The notes under the pieces are model-generated. The model had not been told where the DNA came from and ran no database searches. It worked only from the letters and a program-made list of their open reading frames with translations. Positions 16,180-25,258 of a stretch of 64,000 nt of DNA are shown here, piece by piece (position 1 is the stretch's first letter; the number at the start of each line of letters is the position of its first letter). The stretch covers positions 1-64,000 of the forward strand of contig NZ_JBLBVK010000054.1 of assembly GCF_047314965.1 (NCBI RefSeq), written 5' to 3'. The translations under genes and the position numbers were made by a program. The DNA comes from JAVJUV01 sp047314965 (GTDB lineage: Bacteria > Pseudomonadota > Alphaproteobacteria > Rhodobacterales > Rhodobacteraceae).

Positions 16180-17595
16180 TCAGAAATCCCGCGCCTCGTA
16201 GGCAGCCAAGGCTCGCGCCCGTCCTTCGGCCAGATCAACCACGGCCTTGGGATAAGCTCTCCCCGAAGAAAGCCCCCAGCGTTCCGGAATTGCATCGAAG
16301 TATGACAGAGCGGTTTCTGTCGGCCTCGCCTCGCCTTCCGCGATCCATCGTCGGCGATATGTTCCTTCCGGGTCGAATTTCTCCAGCTGTGTCGCCGGAT
16401 TGAACACGCGAAAGTACGGCGCGGCATCCGGACCCGATCCGGCCGTCCACTGCCACCCCATGGCGTTCGACGCAGGATCCCAATCGATGAGGCAGTGCTC
16501 GAACCATCTCTGCCCTATCCGCCAGTGGCACATGAGATGCTTGGTCAGGTAGCTGGCCACGATCATCCGAGCCCGGTTGTGCATGTGGCCGGTGACATAC
16601 ATCTCGCGCATCGCCGCATCGACGAATGGCTCACCTGTCCGGCCCTGTTTCCATGCAAGGACCTCGGGTGCATCCTCGTCTTCGCTCCAGGGGAAACTGT
16701 CCCAGCCCTCGCGCCAATTTCCGGAAACGATATGCGGAGTATGCCAGACCAGGTGATATGCGAATTCGCGCCATACCAACTCTTTAAGGAAGTGCTCGGC
16801 CCCGGACTTTCCCTCGGCCATCGCGGCCATGGCAGCGCGCCAACACGCGCGCGGGCCGATCTCGCCCCAAGCAAGGTTTTCACTCAGTTTCGATGTGGCA
16901 TCCTCAGCCGGGAAATCCCGCCGCGCCTTGTAACCCTCGATTCGATCACGAACGAAACGCTCCAGACGAGCAAGCGCAGCCTTCTCGCCAACACAGACGT
17001 GACGCGCCACGACACGGGCGCCCCGCTCCATCGCGCGCTCCAGCCCCCAAGCTCCCAAGGTATCACTTTCCGGCCACGCCTTGGGCGCCGGGATCGCGTC
17101 CGGCCGCGACAACGGCGCCGCCACGGCTGTATCGCGCACCGCACGCCAGAACGGTGAGTAGACCTTGTAGAACCCGCCGTCCTTGGTCTTTACAGCCCAA
17201 GGCTCGAACAGCAGGTGACCCGGCAGGCTCTTGGCGTCCATCCCGGCGCCTTCAAGTGCTGTCTTCACGCTCTTGTCCCGCGCGACCTGCTCGGGATCAT
17301 AGGCCCTGCTCCATCGCACGGCGGTCGCGCCTGTCTCCCGGCAGAGATCCAGCAGAACATCGGTTGCCCTGCCACGCCGCAGGATCAGCCGCGACCCCAT
17401 GGCTTCCAGCGTTTCGGCAAGCTTCGCGACACCGAGCCCAAACCGCCACAACGGCGCCGCAGCATATCCTCCGAACACCTCGTCGAGGATGAACACCGGG
17501 ACCACCGGGCCCTTTGCGTCCAAAGCCGCCCTCAAGGCCGCGTTGTCGCCCAGTCGCAAGTCCTTGCGCACCCACCAGATCACCGGGTCTGCCAT
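16180..17595 (-). CDS. phrB: Deoxyribodipyrimidine photo-lyase (class I)
   Basis: This light-driven FAD enzyme splits cyclobutane pyrimidine dimers in DNA. The 471-residue product has the N-terminal antenna-binding Rossmann domain (VIWWVRKDLRLGDN), and the C-terminal FAD domain with WQWTAGSGPDAAPYFRVF and NPATQLEKFDPEGTY, hallmarks of class I CPD photolyases. I start at ATG 17595 because AAGGAG lies a few bases upstream and the first residues then match the family; a longer frame adds ten residues. A cryptochrome function cannot be excluded but the FAD-site residues favour repair. Confidence 0.93.
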   Translation of the reverse strand: MADPVIWWVRKDLRLGDNAALRAALDAKGPVVPVFILDEVFGGYAAAPLWRFGLGVAKLAETLEAMGSRLILRRGRATDVLLDLCRETGATAVRWSRAYDPEQVARDKSVKTALEGAGMDAKSLPGHLLFEPWAVKTKDGGFYKVYSPFWRAVRDTAVAAPLSRPDAIPAPKAWPESDTLGAWGLERAMERGARVVARHVCVGEKAALARLERFVRDRIEGYKARRDFPAEDATSKLSENLAWGEIGPRACWRAAMAAMAEGKSGAEHFLKELVWREFAYHLVWHTPHIVSGNWREGWDSFPWSEDEDAPEVLAWKQGRTGEPFVDAAMREMYVTGHMHNRARMIVASYLTKHLMCHWRIGQRWFEHCLIDWDPASNAMGWQWTAGSGPDAAPYFRVFNPATQLEKFDPEGTYRRRWIAEGEARPTETALSYFDAIPERWGLSSGRAYPKAVVDLAEGRARALAAYEARDF

Positions 17596-17664
17596 GTGGT
17601 CTCCTTTTTTTGCATGGCGCAACATAGGGCGGCACAGGGCGCGTCAATGGCCGGCGGCCATCAA

Positions 17665-18885
17665 TCAGAGAACGTGATGCAGCGCCTTGATCAGTCGCTC
17701 AATCTCCTGCTCGGAGGTGTAGTGCGTGAAGCTGAGCCGCAGAACTCCGTGATCGAGGTCGATCCCCATCGCTTCCAACGGACGAACCGAGTAAAAATCC
17801 CCGCCTCCGGCGTTGATGCCGTGTGACGCCAATTCCCCTGCCAGCTCTTCGCCAGGACGATCGGCCAGCATGGCGACGGTCGGCGCACGCACGGCCGCAT
17901 CTTTCGGACCAAGAACCCGGACGGAGTTTCGCGAAGAAAGGAATTCCATCAGGGGCTGCAACAGTGCGACTTCACGCTGCCGCATGGCATCATGCACGGT
18001 GGCCGCCCTGCCCCGCGCGTCCTGGTGGGGAACCCCGAGAGACGCAAACAGTGTATCGCAATAGTCCGCGATGCCGGCACAGGCCGCGATCTGTGCATGA
18101 TCCGGCCCGGCCGGCGTGAAGCGTTTGTACAGTGTGTCGCCGTTGAAAAAATGCCCCTGGTTCGGCAAAGCCTCACCCAACGTGCGGCGGATCACCATCA
18201 CGCCCTGATGCGGCCCATAGGTCTTGTAGGCCGAGAAAAGGTAGATATCGGCCCCAAGCGCATCCACATCCGGAATCCCGTGCGGCGCATAGCTGACGCC
18301 ATCAACGCAAACCGGAACATCTTCTGTATGTGCAAGCGCCACTATCGAGGCGACATCGTTGATCTCTCCCACCACGTTCGAGCAATGCGGAAAACACAGC
18401 AGGCGGGCCCCTTTCAGAAGTGGCCGCAGACGCTCGGGATCAAGATGCCCATTGTCCGGGTCGATTTCCCAGACCCGCACCTCGATTCCCGCGCCGGCGA
18501 GACGGCGCCACGGACCCGAATTGGCCTCGTGATCTTGGTTGGTGACGATGATCGCATCCCCAGGCTCCAGCCACTCCCGAAAGGCCTGAGCCAGCACATA
18601 GGTGTTCTGAGTGGTCGACGGGCCGAAGCTGACCTCGTCCGTGTCAACGCCCATCATCTCGGCAAGCCGCCGCCGCGCCTCGTCCATTTCCTCGCCGCCG
18701 ACGCGGCTGGAGTCGAATTGCCAGTAGGGCTGCACCTTGCGCTCGCGGTAAAACCGCTCGAGTCGCTCCACGACGAAACGGCAGGGGTAGGAACCTCCAG
18801 CGCTTTCGAAGAAGGCTTCATTCCTGAGTGAAGGTTCGGAGAATGCCGGGAACTGCGCCCGGACGAAATTGATATCGAGTGTCAT
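17665..18885 (-). CDS. Cysteine desulfurase-like class V aminotransferase
   Basis: A 406-residue PLP enzyme of fold type I. The PLP lysine lies in FSAYKTYGPHQG, and the N-terminal ESAGGSYPC segment is typical of the VC1184-like subfamily annotated as cysteine desulfurase-like. The catalytic loop cysteine and the Fe-S scaffold partners (iscU, sufBCD) are not nearby, so desulfurase activity is not assured; the substrate is unknown. The ATG at 18885 (MTLDINFVR) is preferred over an upstream ATG 36 bases earlier. It sits on the same strand upstream of the photolyase, 69 bp apart. Confidence 0.85.
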   Translation of the reverse strand: MTLDINFVRAQFPAFSEPSLRNEAFFESAGGSYPCRFVVERLERFYRERKVQPYWQFDSSRVGGEEMDEARRRLAEMMGVDTDEVSFGPSTTQNTYVLAQAFREWLEPGDAIIVTNQDHEANSGPWRRLAGAGIEVRVWEIDPDNGHLDPERLRPLLKGARLLCFPHCSNVVGEINDVASIVALAHTEDVPVCVDGVSYAPHGIPDVDALGADIYLFSAYKTYGPHQGVMVIRRTLGEALPNQGHFFNGDTLYKRFTPAGPDHAQIAACAGIADYCDTLFASLGVPHQDARGRAATVHDAMRQREVALLQPLMEFLSSRNSVRVLGPKDAAVRAPTVAMLADRPGEELAGELASHGINAGGGDFYSVRPLEAMGIDLDHGVLRLSFTHYTSEQEIERLIKALHHVL

Positions 18886-18931
18886 GGGGCGCAGATGACT
18901 GCGCCCCATGCCTAAGGTCAAGCAGGTGTGA

Positions 18932-20581
18932 TCAACGTGGCTCGCTCATCAGCCCTTTCAGGATCGCCCAGCACATCAGCAGCAGAACGACCGTGAACGG
19001 CAGCCCGGTCGATATGACCATGGCCTGAAGCGACGTCAGGCCGCCTCCAATCAGCAAAGCGATGGCCACCAGCCCTTCAAAAGTGCACCAGAACACCCGC
19101 TGCGGAACCGGCGCGTCAATCTTGCCGCCGGCCGTAATTGTGTCGATGACCAGAGACCCCGAGTCGGACGAGGTCACGAAGAATACGATCACCAGCACGA
19201 TGCCGACAGTCGAAGTGATGCTTGCCAGCGGCAGCCCCTCCAGCATCGCAAAAAGCGACAGCTCCGGCTTATACGCGTCGATCACATTGGCCTTCACCGC
19301 GCTGGACCCCGGATTGGCGATCATGTCAGCGATGGCGGAACCCCCGAATGTCGCCATCCAGAACACGCACACAAGCGACGGGATGATCAACACGCAGATC
19401 AAGAACTCGCGAACGGTGCGGCCTCGCGAAACGCGGGCGATGAACATTCCTACGAAAGGTGACCACGAGATCCACCAGGCCCAGTAGAAGGCGGTCCAGC
19501 CCTGCATGTAGCCAGTGTCTTCCCTGCCGAACGGGTTGGACAACGCAAAGATCTCCTGCCCATACGCGCCAAGACCGGCAACAAACTCCGACAGGATGGT
19601 TCCTGCGCCGGCAGCGAAAAGCACGAAAAGCAGAAGTGCCGCCGCGATCACCATGTTGATCTCCGACAGAACCTTCACCCCGCCGTCCAGGCCGCGAAGG
19701 ACCGAGATCAGCGCGATGCCGGTGATGCCGATGATCAGGATGACCTGCACGGTCACGCTCGACGAGATGCCATAGACGTAGTCCAGTCCGGCATTGGCCT
19801 GCTGAGCACCGATACCCAGCGACGTCGCAAGTCCGAACAACGTCGCAAAGACGGCCAGCGTGTCGACCAGGTGCCCCCACCAGCCCCAGACGCGGTCGCC
19901 CAGGATCGGATAGAATGCGGATCGGATCGAAAGCGGAAGTCCCTTGTTGTAAGAGAACAAAGCCAAAGCCAGCGCCACGATGGCATAGATCGCCCAAGGG
20001 TGAAGCGCCCAGTGATACGACGTCGCCGCGAGCGCCATGCGTCGAGCTTCCTGGACATTCGCCTCGATCAGAGCGCCGTCCTCGGCGAACGGCCGGACAA
20101 CGCCCAAGGGTTCGTCGCCCCATGGCGTGCCGAAGTAATAGGCTGGCTCAAGCACGCCGAAGAACATCAGTCCGATCCCCATGCCCGCCGCGAAAAGCAT
20201 CGCGAACCAGCCGGGATAGCCGTAGTCGGGCGTGGCATCCGCGCCACCAAGTCGGACACCTCCCAGCGGTGTAACAATCAGAAGCAGGCAGAAGATCACG
20301 AAGATATTCGCGGCCATCAGGAAGAACCAGTCAAACGTGCTGGTCAAAGCCGGACGCAGCCATCCGAAGAAATCCTCGGCCTGCCCCGGGAATGCCAGTG
20401 CATAGGCAACGAACAGTACGACAAGGCCTCCCGAGATAACGAAAACCGGATTGTGAATATCGAAACCGAAGGGGCCGACCGCACCCTCGATATTGTCTTG
20501 TCCTATCTCGTAGTCGGTCTGGATCAGATCGGCATTGCCCTCCGGTTCGGGGATACCCTGGTTAGCGGTTTCATCGGCCAT
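18932..20581 (-). CDS. BCCT-family betaine/choline/DMSP-type transporter
   Basis: Sodium- or proton-coupled uptake of trimethylammonium or dimethylsulfonium osmolytes. The 549-residue protein has about 12 membrane helices and the tryptophan-rich BCCT signature in helix 8 (FYWAWWISWSPFVGMF). The N terminus is acidic and cytoplasmic (residues 1-50). The C-terminal tail after the last helix is only a few residues, so an osmosensing tail like that of BetP is absent. The start at ATG 20581 follows GGAGGAAGG. A universal stress protein gene lies 49 bp upstream on the same strand. Confidence 0.93.
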   Translation of the reverse strand: MADETANQGIPEPEGNADLIQTDYEIGQDNIEGAVGPFGFDIHNPVFVISGGLVVLFVAYALAFPGQAEDFFGWLRPALTSTFDWFFLMAANIFVIFCLLLIVTPLGGVRLGGADATPDYGYPGWFAMLFAAGMGIGLMFFGVLEPAYYFGTPWGDEPLGVVRPFAEDGALIEANVQEARRMALAATSYHWALHPWAIYAIVALALALFSYNKGLPLSIRSAFYPILGDRVWGWWGHLVDTLAVFATLFGLATSLGIGAQQANAGLDYVYGISSSVTVQVILIIGITGIALISVLRGLDGGVKVLSEINMVIAAALLLFVLFAAGAGTILSEFVAGLGAYGQEIFALSNPFGREDTGYMQGWTAFYWAWWISWSPFVGMFIARVSRGRTVREFLICVLIIPSLVCVFWMATFGGSAIADMIANPGSSAVKANVIDAYKPELSLFAMLEGLPLASITSTVGIVLVIVFFVTSSDSGSLVIDTITAGGKIDAPVPQRVFWCTFEGLVAIALLIGGGLTSLQAMVISTGLPFTVVLLLMCWAILKGLMSEPR

Positions 20582-20630
20582 GTCAGCCTTCCTCCGTGTC
20601 CTTGATTTGCAATTGTCCGGCGCGCCGGTC

Positions 20631-21047
20631 TCAGTCACGCACGACGAAAACTGAGGCGCTGGAATGCGCGGCCAGCTTTCCGCCATTGGACGGCCAGACA
20701 TAGTCAGCCAGTCCCGGGACGTGGGATGCCATGATCACCAGATCGGAACCCGTGTCCGACACCGCCTTCATCAGCGCGTCATCGACATCCACCGTCGGAT
20801 CATGACTCACGGCCATGTGCACATCGGCCTGAATCCCATGCGCTTCCGCCTGCTCCGCGCCAAACGCCTGAAGCCGGCTTTCGAATTCTTTGGGATTGTG
20901 GCCCTGCGTACCCGGCGTCGCCGCCGTGACGCCGACATAGGTCACTGGAACGTCGAAAGCGCTCGCATAGCGGCCGGCAACCTCCAGCGCCTTGTGCAGC
21001 CGCGGAACATGCGACAGGTCTACGGGCACCATTATTCGTGAAAACAT
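20631..21047 (-). CDS. Universal stress protein (UspA family)
   Basis: A 138-residue single-domain Usp fold: MVPVDLSHVP at the N terminus and the nucleotide-binding C-terminal run ending in GGKLAAHSSASVFVV, with VIMASHVPGL before it. The normal G-2x-G-9x-G-S/T loop is only partly conserved (SNGGKLAAHSSASV), so ATP binding is uncertain. It is transcribed ahead of the BCCT gene, 49 bp apart. Usp proteins such as TeaD next to osmolyte carriers act as transport regulators, and I infer the same here. ATG 21047 has GGAGGG upstream. Confidence 0.9.
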   Translation of the reverse strand: MFSRIMVPVDLSHVPRLHKALEVAGRYASAFDVPVTYVGVTAATPGTQGHNPKEFESRLQAFGAEQAEAHGIQADVHMAVSHDPTVDVDDALMKAVSDTGSDLVIMASHVPGLADYVWPSNGGKLAAHSSASVFVVRD

Positions 21048-21247
21048 CGCTTCCCTCCTGACACCAGCATGGATTTTGCTGCAGGCGGAGACGCTGGTTG
21101 GCCTTAACTTGTTATTTTTATAGGGCTTCGTCCGCCTGCCAAATATGACCCTTCACGGGTCAGCCTATGGAGTGGACAGTAGCAGGAGTGCCCCATGGCG
21201 GCAAATCATGTAGCCTGAGCGACATACGCTGACGCTTTTGGGCGCTT

Positions 21248-21841
21248 TCAGGCGGCCGAAGCCGCCATCTTTGCCGCCAGCCTCTCCGAGGCCGGTTTGA
21301 CGAAATCGTCCATCTTCTTGCGAACCCGCCTGATCTCGGACTCGACGCCTGTCGCGATCCGAAGCGGCTTTTCGCCATCGATCAGGTAGATCAGGCAATG
21401 ACAGTCCTTGCCCGACAGCGAACGCGTGATCCCAACTCCTATGATTTGGTCGAGATCGACGCTCGCCAAGACCTGCCCCCTGCCCCGCGGATTACGAGAC
21501 ACGAAGCGGATTTCGTGGCGCACGCGATCGACCTGCACTTCAGGACGGAACCCGCGAGCAGATACGGACAGAAGAATGCCGCCTGCCAATCCCAGTATGC
21601 AGGTCAGCACGAATTTGATCATGATCGCATCGCCCGTATACAGCGAGCCCGGGAGTATCCACTGACCGAATGCGGCAAGCAGGAAGGCGATACCAAGTAT
21701 CGTCAGGCCCCATTCGATGATGGCATCGGACGCCTTCGCTTCCATGTCTGCTGGCCTGATCCGAAAGCCCCAGGGCATCTCGATCAGTTCCAAGACCGGC
21801 TCTTCGGCCTCTGCTTTGTTTATTTGGCTGATCGCGTTCAT
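21248..21841 (-). CDS. Two-helix membrane protein of unknown function
   Basis: A 197-residue protein with a short polar N terminus, two membrane helices (about residues 40-60 and 75-95), and a soluble C-terminal part of about 100 residues, rich in beta-strand-like segments (VQVDRVRHEIRFVSRN, DCHCLIYLIDGE) with a basic tail. The soluble part looks like a small PH-like or DUF-type domain; I do not recognise the family. The ATG at 21841 is used because codons farther upstream read as non-coding. It is divergent from rpsF with about 200 bp between them. Confidence 0.7.
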   Translation of the reverse strand: MNAISQINKAEAEEPVLELIEMPWGFRIRPADMEAKASDAIIEWGLTILGIAFLLAAFGQWILPGSLYTGDAIMIKFVLTCILGLAGGILLSVSARGFRPEVQVDRVRHEIRFVSRNPRGRGQVLASVDLDQIIGVGITRSLSGKDCHCLIYLIDGEKPLRIATGVESEIRRVRKKMDDFVKPASERLAAKMAASAA

Positions 21842-22038
21842 CGCTTTCAGTATCTGCTTCGTCTCCACTCTCCATAAAATTGAAAAACGGCAAGAATGAG
21901 ACGGGTTGAACTGTTCTTCCACCCGTGTATAAGCCACCGGTCCGCCGCAGGATCGATTGACCGGCGCAGCCTCTCGTGGACGGGAGCGGCGGAGTGACAC
22001 CGTCCTATGAAGTGCGCCCTGATAGAAGTGGAGAGAAC

Positions 22039-22401
22039 ATGCCGCTGTATGAGCATGTGATGATTGCGCGTCAGGACCTGTCCAACGCGCAGGCAGAAGG
22101 TCTCGTCGAACATTTCGGCACCGTCCTCGCGGACAACGGCGGCAAGGTCGTCGAAAGTGAGTACTGGGGCGTCAAGACGATGGCCTACAAGATCAACAAG
22201 AACCGCAAGGGCCACTATGCCCTCCTGAAGACCGACGCGCCTGCGCTGGCCGTTCAGGAGATGGAGCGCCTGATGCGTCTGCACGACGACGTTATGCGCG
22301 TGTTGACGATCAAGGTTGACGAGCACGAGGAAGGCCCCTCGGTACAGATGCGCAAGAGCGACGACCGTGAAGGCCGCCGCGAACGCCGTAGGGAGGACTA
22401 A
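22039..22401 (+). CDS. rpsF: 30S ribosomal protein S6
   Basis: S6 binds S18 on the platform of the 30S subunit. The 120-residue product begins MPLYEHVMIARQD and ends in an acidic/basic tail (DDREGRRERRRED), normal for alphaproteobacteria. ATG 22039 follows GGAGAGA. First gene of the rpsF-rpsR-rplI operon, 3 bp before rpsR. The leader from 21842 contains GGCGGAGTGACACCGTCC just upstream, which could form the bulged stem with an ACACCG loop used for S6:S18 autoregulation; this is a suggestion only. Confidence 0.97.
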   Translation: MPLYEHVMIARQDLSNAQAEGLVEHFGTVLADNGGKVVESEYWGVKTMAYKINKNRKGHYALLKTDAPALAVQEMERLMRLHDDVMRVLTIKVDEHEEGPSVQMRKSDDREGRRERRRED

Positions 22402-22404
22402 GTC

Positions 22405-22632
22405 ATGGCTGCAAAACCGTTTTTCCGCCGCCGCAAGGTCTGCCCCTTCTCGGGCGACAATGCACCGAAGATCGATTACAAGGACGCGAAACTGCTCCAG
22501 CGCTACGTCTCCGAGCGTGGTAAGATCGTTCCCAGCCGTATCACCGCGGTATCGGCGAAGAAGCAGCGTGAACTGGCCCGTGCGATCAAGCGCGCGCGTT
22601 TCCTCGCGCTTCTGCCCTACGCCGTGAAGTAA
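22405..22632 (+). CDS. rpsR: 30S ribosomal protein S18
   Basis: A 75-residue ribosomal protein with the conserved KPFFRRRKVCPF N terminus and the IKRARFLALLPY end. It forms a heterodimer with S6 on the 30S platform. It starts 3 bp after rpsF and ends 13 bp before rplI. Unlike in E. coli, no priB or ssb gene sits between rpsF and rpsR, the usual alphaproteobacterial order. Confidence 0.97.
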   Translation: MAAKPFFRRRKVCPFSGDNAPKIDYKDAKLLQRYVSERGKIVPSRITAVSAKKQRELARAIKRARFLALLPYAVK

Positions 22633-22645
22633 GGAGAAGAGTGAC

Positions 22646-23263
22646 ATGCAAGTAATCCTTCTCGAGCGCGTCGCGAAGCTGGGTCAGATGGGTGACGTCG
22701 TCACCGTCAAGGACGGCTATGCGCGCAACTTCCTTCTGCCACAGAAGAAGGCTCTCTGGGCCTCCGAAGCCAACATCGCCGCGTTCCAGGCCGACAAGGC
22801 TCAGCTCGAGGCCCGCAACCTCGAGAGCAAGAAAGAGGCCGAGGCGCTGGCCGACAGGCTGAACGGTCAGAAGTTCGTTGTGATTCGCCAGGCGTCCGAC
22901 GGCGGCTCGCTCTACGGTTCCGTCACCACCCGTGACGCAGCCGACGCAGCCACCGAGGCCGGCTTCTCCATCGACCGCAAGCAGGTCGTGCTGACGGCTC
23001 CGATCAAGGAACTGGGCCTGCATACGGTGATCGTGCAGCTGCACCCCGAAGTCGATGCCGAGATCGAGCTGAACGTTGCACGCTCGACCGAGGAAGCCGA
23101 ACTTCAGGCGCAGGGCATCAACATCGCCGAACAAGCCGCCGAGGAAGAAGCAGCCGCTGATCTGGAGATCGCGGAGCTCTTTGACGAAATCGGCGCTGCG
23201 GAGCTCGATGAAATGGACTCGGGCGCAGCTGCTGCCTCGAAGGCCGCCGAAGACGAAGAGTGA
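22646..23263 (+). CDS. rplI: 50S ribosomal protein L9
   Basis: L9 binds 23S rRNA at the base of the L1 stalk and helps reading-frame fidelity. The first 150 residues are the usual two-domain protein, with the signature GDVVTVKDGYARNFLLP near residue 13. A further 55 residues form an Ala/Glu-rich acidic tail, making 205 residues against about 150 in most bacteria; long tails are common in this group. A strong terminator closes the operon 20 bp later. Confidence 0.96.
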   Translation: MQVILLERVAKLGQMGDVVTVKDGYARNFLLPQKKALWASEANIAAFQADKAQLEARNLESKKEAEALADRLNGQKFVVIRQASDGGSLYGSVTTRDAADAATEAGFSIDRKQVVLTAPIKELGLHTVIVQLHPEVDAEIELNVARSTEEAELQAQGINIAEQAAEEEAAADLEIAELFDEIGAAELDEMDSGAAAASKAAEDEE

Positions 23264-23282
23264 TTTCGACCGAAATCAAGCG

Positions 23283-23311
23283 AAAGGCCGCCCCTCGGGG
23301 CGGCCTTTTTC
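23283..23311 (+). terminator. Intrinsic terminator of the rpsF-rpsR-rplI operon
   Basis: GC-rich stem AAGGCCGCCCC / GGGGCGGCCTT with a 2-nt TC centre, followed by TTTTT on the plus strand. It lies 20 bp past the rplI stop. Confidence 0.93.
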
Positions 23312-23340
23312 GTTGTGCGGGCGGGTGCTAGGATGGCCGC

Positions 23341-24000
23341 ATGTGCGGACGATTTGCCATCACGCTTCCCGACGATGCCATGGCGGCCCTGTTCGACGCC
23401 GTGCCGGCGAACGACCTTCCCCATATACCGAACTACAATGTCTGCCCGACAAATCAAATACATGCCGTCACAAGCGACGACGGGCACCGGCGGCTGAGAC
23501 CGATGCGCTGGGGGTTCATCCCCCACTGGTACAAGACGCCCGCGGACGGCCCTCTTCTGATCAATGCACGCGCCGAGACAATCGCGGAAAAACCCGCGTT
23601 CCGAGCGGCATGCCGGGAGCGGCGATGCCTGATCCCGGCGAGCGGCTTTTACGAATGGACCAAGGACGAAGAGGGCAAGCGGCTGCCTTGGTATATCCAT
23701 CCCGCTGAAGGAAAAATGCTCGCGTTTGCAGGGGTTTGGCAGGTCTGGGACAAGGGCGAGGAGCCGCTGACCACCTGCGCCATCGTCACGACGGATGCCA
23801 ACAAGGCGATGTCGAAGATCCATCACCGGATGCCAGTCGTTCTGGCCCGTAACGATTGGGCCAAGTGGCTGGGAGAAGAAGGAAAAGGTGCCGCCACCCT
23901 GATGCATGCCCCGCCCGAGGATGCGCTGGCGTTTTACCGCGTAGACCCGAGGGTGAACTCGAACCGCGCTTCAGGCCCGGAACTGATCGAGGCGATCTGA
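23341..24000 (+). CDS. SOS response-associated peptidase (HMCES/YedK family)
   Basis: This family forms a thiazolidine cross-link with abasic sites in single-stranded DNA, shielding them during replication. The catalytic Cys2 follows the initiator Met (MCGRFAIT), and the other conserved residues are seen in NARAETIAEKPAF (Asn and Glu), FYEW and HHRMPVVL (His). At 219 residues the length is normal. The start must be this ATG because Cys2 is the active residue. No GAAC/GTTC SOS box is visible upstream, so LexA control is not shown despite the family name. Confidence 0.95.
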   Translation: MCGRFAITLPDDAMAALFDAVPANDLPHIPNYNVCPTNQIHAVTSDDGHRRLRPMRWGFIPHWYKTPADGPLLINARAETIAEKPAFRAACRERRCLIPASGFYEWTKDEEGKRLPWYIHPAEGKMLAFAGVWQVWDKGEEPLTTCAIVTTDANKAMSKIHHRMPVVLARNDWAKWLGEEGKGAATLMHAPPEDALAFYRVDPRVNSNRASGPELIEAI

Positions 24001-24014
24001 CCTGCGGAACCCGT

Positions 24015-24058
24015 GTCGGCGCAGCGTCGGCACAGCGTCGGCAAAACGTATGACAAAC
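24015..24058. repeat. Four tandem 11-bp units (GCCGAC repeat family), copy 2
   Basis: Four contiguous 11-mers: GTCGGCGCAGC, GTCGGCACAGC, GTCGGCAAAAC and GTATGACAAAC. Read on the minus strand they give the same order as at 2970 and 59438 (a CATAC unit, GTTTTGCCGAC, then further GCCGAC units). The block begins 15 bp after the preceding stop codon, between the HMCES-type gene and irr, which converge. Confidence 0.75.
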
Positions 24059-24135
24059 TGTTTGGCGGGGCCACGAGCATCCCGCGGAGGAACTCTGACG
24101 TTCACTACTGCTGGATTTGCCGCCGGATCCCGGCC

Positions 24136-24561
24136 TCAGCGTCTCCGCAACCGGATCACGACATCGACCTTGGAGATTTCAGCTCCCTCGGGCGCGTCGG
24201 GCAGCCGGGTGATTTCCAGCTGATCCGCAGGCGCATCGGTCAGGCGCGCCTCGTCTTCCCAGAAGAAGTGCGGGTGATCGTCGGTGCGTGTATCGAAGTA
24301 GCTCTTCGAGCCGTCGACCATGACTTCCTGCATCAAGCCCGCGTCGCAGAAGGCGCGCAACGTGTTGTACACTGTCGCAAGCGACACCGCCTCACCCGAG
24401 GCCTGGCTGGCCGCATGCAGGCTCTCCGCCGTCACGTGGCGATCCTTGCCATCGCCGACCAGCAAAGCGGCCAGCGCAACGCGCTGCCGCGTCGGGCGAA
24501 GCCCTGCCTGGCTCAGCCATTCCGAGCCCCGTGCATGTGTCTGATCGATCATATACGCCAC
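24136..24561 (-). CDS. irr: Fur-family iron response regulator Irr
   Basis: Irr is the haem-sensing global iron regulator of alphaproteobacteria. The 141-residue product has the Fur winged helix (GLRPTRQRVALAALL, then SLATVYNTLRAF recognition helix) and a shortened C-terminal half. The zinc-binding CxxC pairs of true Fur are missing; HPHFFWED replaces the HHH metal cluster seen in rhizobial Irr. The gene is divergent from fabA, the usual Rhodobacteraceae arrangement. Start is either ATG 24561 or the ATG three codons in. Confidence 0.85.
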   Translation of the reverse strand: MAYMIDQTHARGSEWLSQAGLRPTRQRVALAALLVGDGKDRHVTAESLHAASQASGEAVSLATVYNTLRAFCDAGLMQEVMVDGSKSYFDTRTDDHPHFFWEDEARLTDAPADQLEITRLPDAPEGAEISKVDVVIRLRRR

Positions 24562-24726
24562 GATTGACTTGTTTCATCGCAATATAAAGGGCGGTTTCGC
24601 CCGGTTTCAATTGGAAATGGCCGCCAGCGCCGTATTGTCCCATGCCGAACTGCACTTGCGCCACAATCCGCGCCTTTGGTAAGTGTCCATCAACGAAAGA
24701 AGCAACGATAACGCAGGGGCGAGCAA

Positions 24727-25236
24727 ATGGCTGACTATCCAAAGAGTTTCGATCGGGACGCGCTTTTGAAATGCGCGCGTGGAGAGCTGTTCGGCCCCGG
24801 CAATGCACAGCTTCCCGAGCCGCCCATGCTGATGATGGACCGTATCACGGACATCAGCGACGACGGCGGCGAACACGGCAAAGGCCATGTGGTCGCAGAG
24901 TTCGACATCACCCCCGACCTCTGGTTTTTCGAATGCCATTTCCCGGGCAACCCGATCATGCCCGGATGCCTGGGTCTCGACGGGCTCTGGCAGCTCACCG
25001 GTTTCAACCTTGGCTGGCGCGGCTGGCCGGGACGCGGCTATGCGCTCGGCGTGGGAGAGGTCAAGCTGACCGGGATGGTCCGGCCCGACCGCAAGATGCT
25101 GACCTACTATGTCGACTTCACCAAAGCGATCCAGACCCGTCGCCTGACAATGGGCGTCGCGGACGGACGGGTGGAAGCTGACGGCGAGACGATCTACCAG
25201 GTCAAGGACATGAAGGTGGCACTCAGCGAGAGCTGA
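24727..25236 (+). CDS. fabA: 3-hydroxydecanoyl-ACP dehydratase/isomerase FabA
   Basis: FabA dehydrates 3-hydroxyacyl-ACP and isomerises the C10 trans-2 to cis-3 intermediate, opening the anaerobic unsaturated fatty acid branch. The catalytic His71 is in HFPGNPIMPG and Asp85 in CLGLDGLWQL. The 169-residue length is standard. It is normally followed by fabB; here two minus-strand genes (25259-26353) separate them, so fabB needs its own promoter. Confidence 0.97.
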   Translation: MADYPKSFDRDALLKCARGELFGPGNAQLPEPPMLMMDRITDISDDGGEHGKGHVVAEFDITPDLWFFECHFPGNPIMPGCLGLDGLWQLTGFNLGWRGWPGRGYALGVGEVKLTGMVRPDRKMLTYYVDFTKAIQTRRLTMGVADGRVEADGETIYQVKDMKVALSES

Positions 25237-25258
25237 GCAGGCCAGCGGCGCGACAACG

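Noticed and set aside
23341..23360. SOS control of the HMCES-type gene
   Set aside because: I looked for GAAC/GTTC-N7 repeats upstream (23264-23340) and found none, only the rplI terminator.
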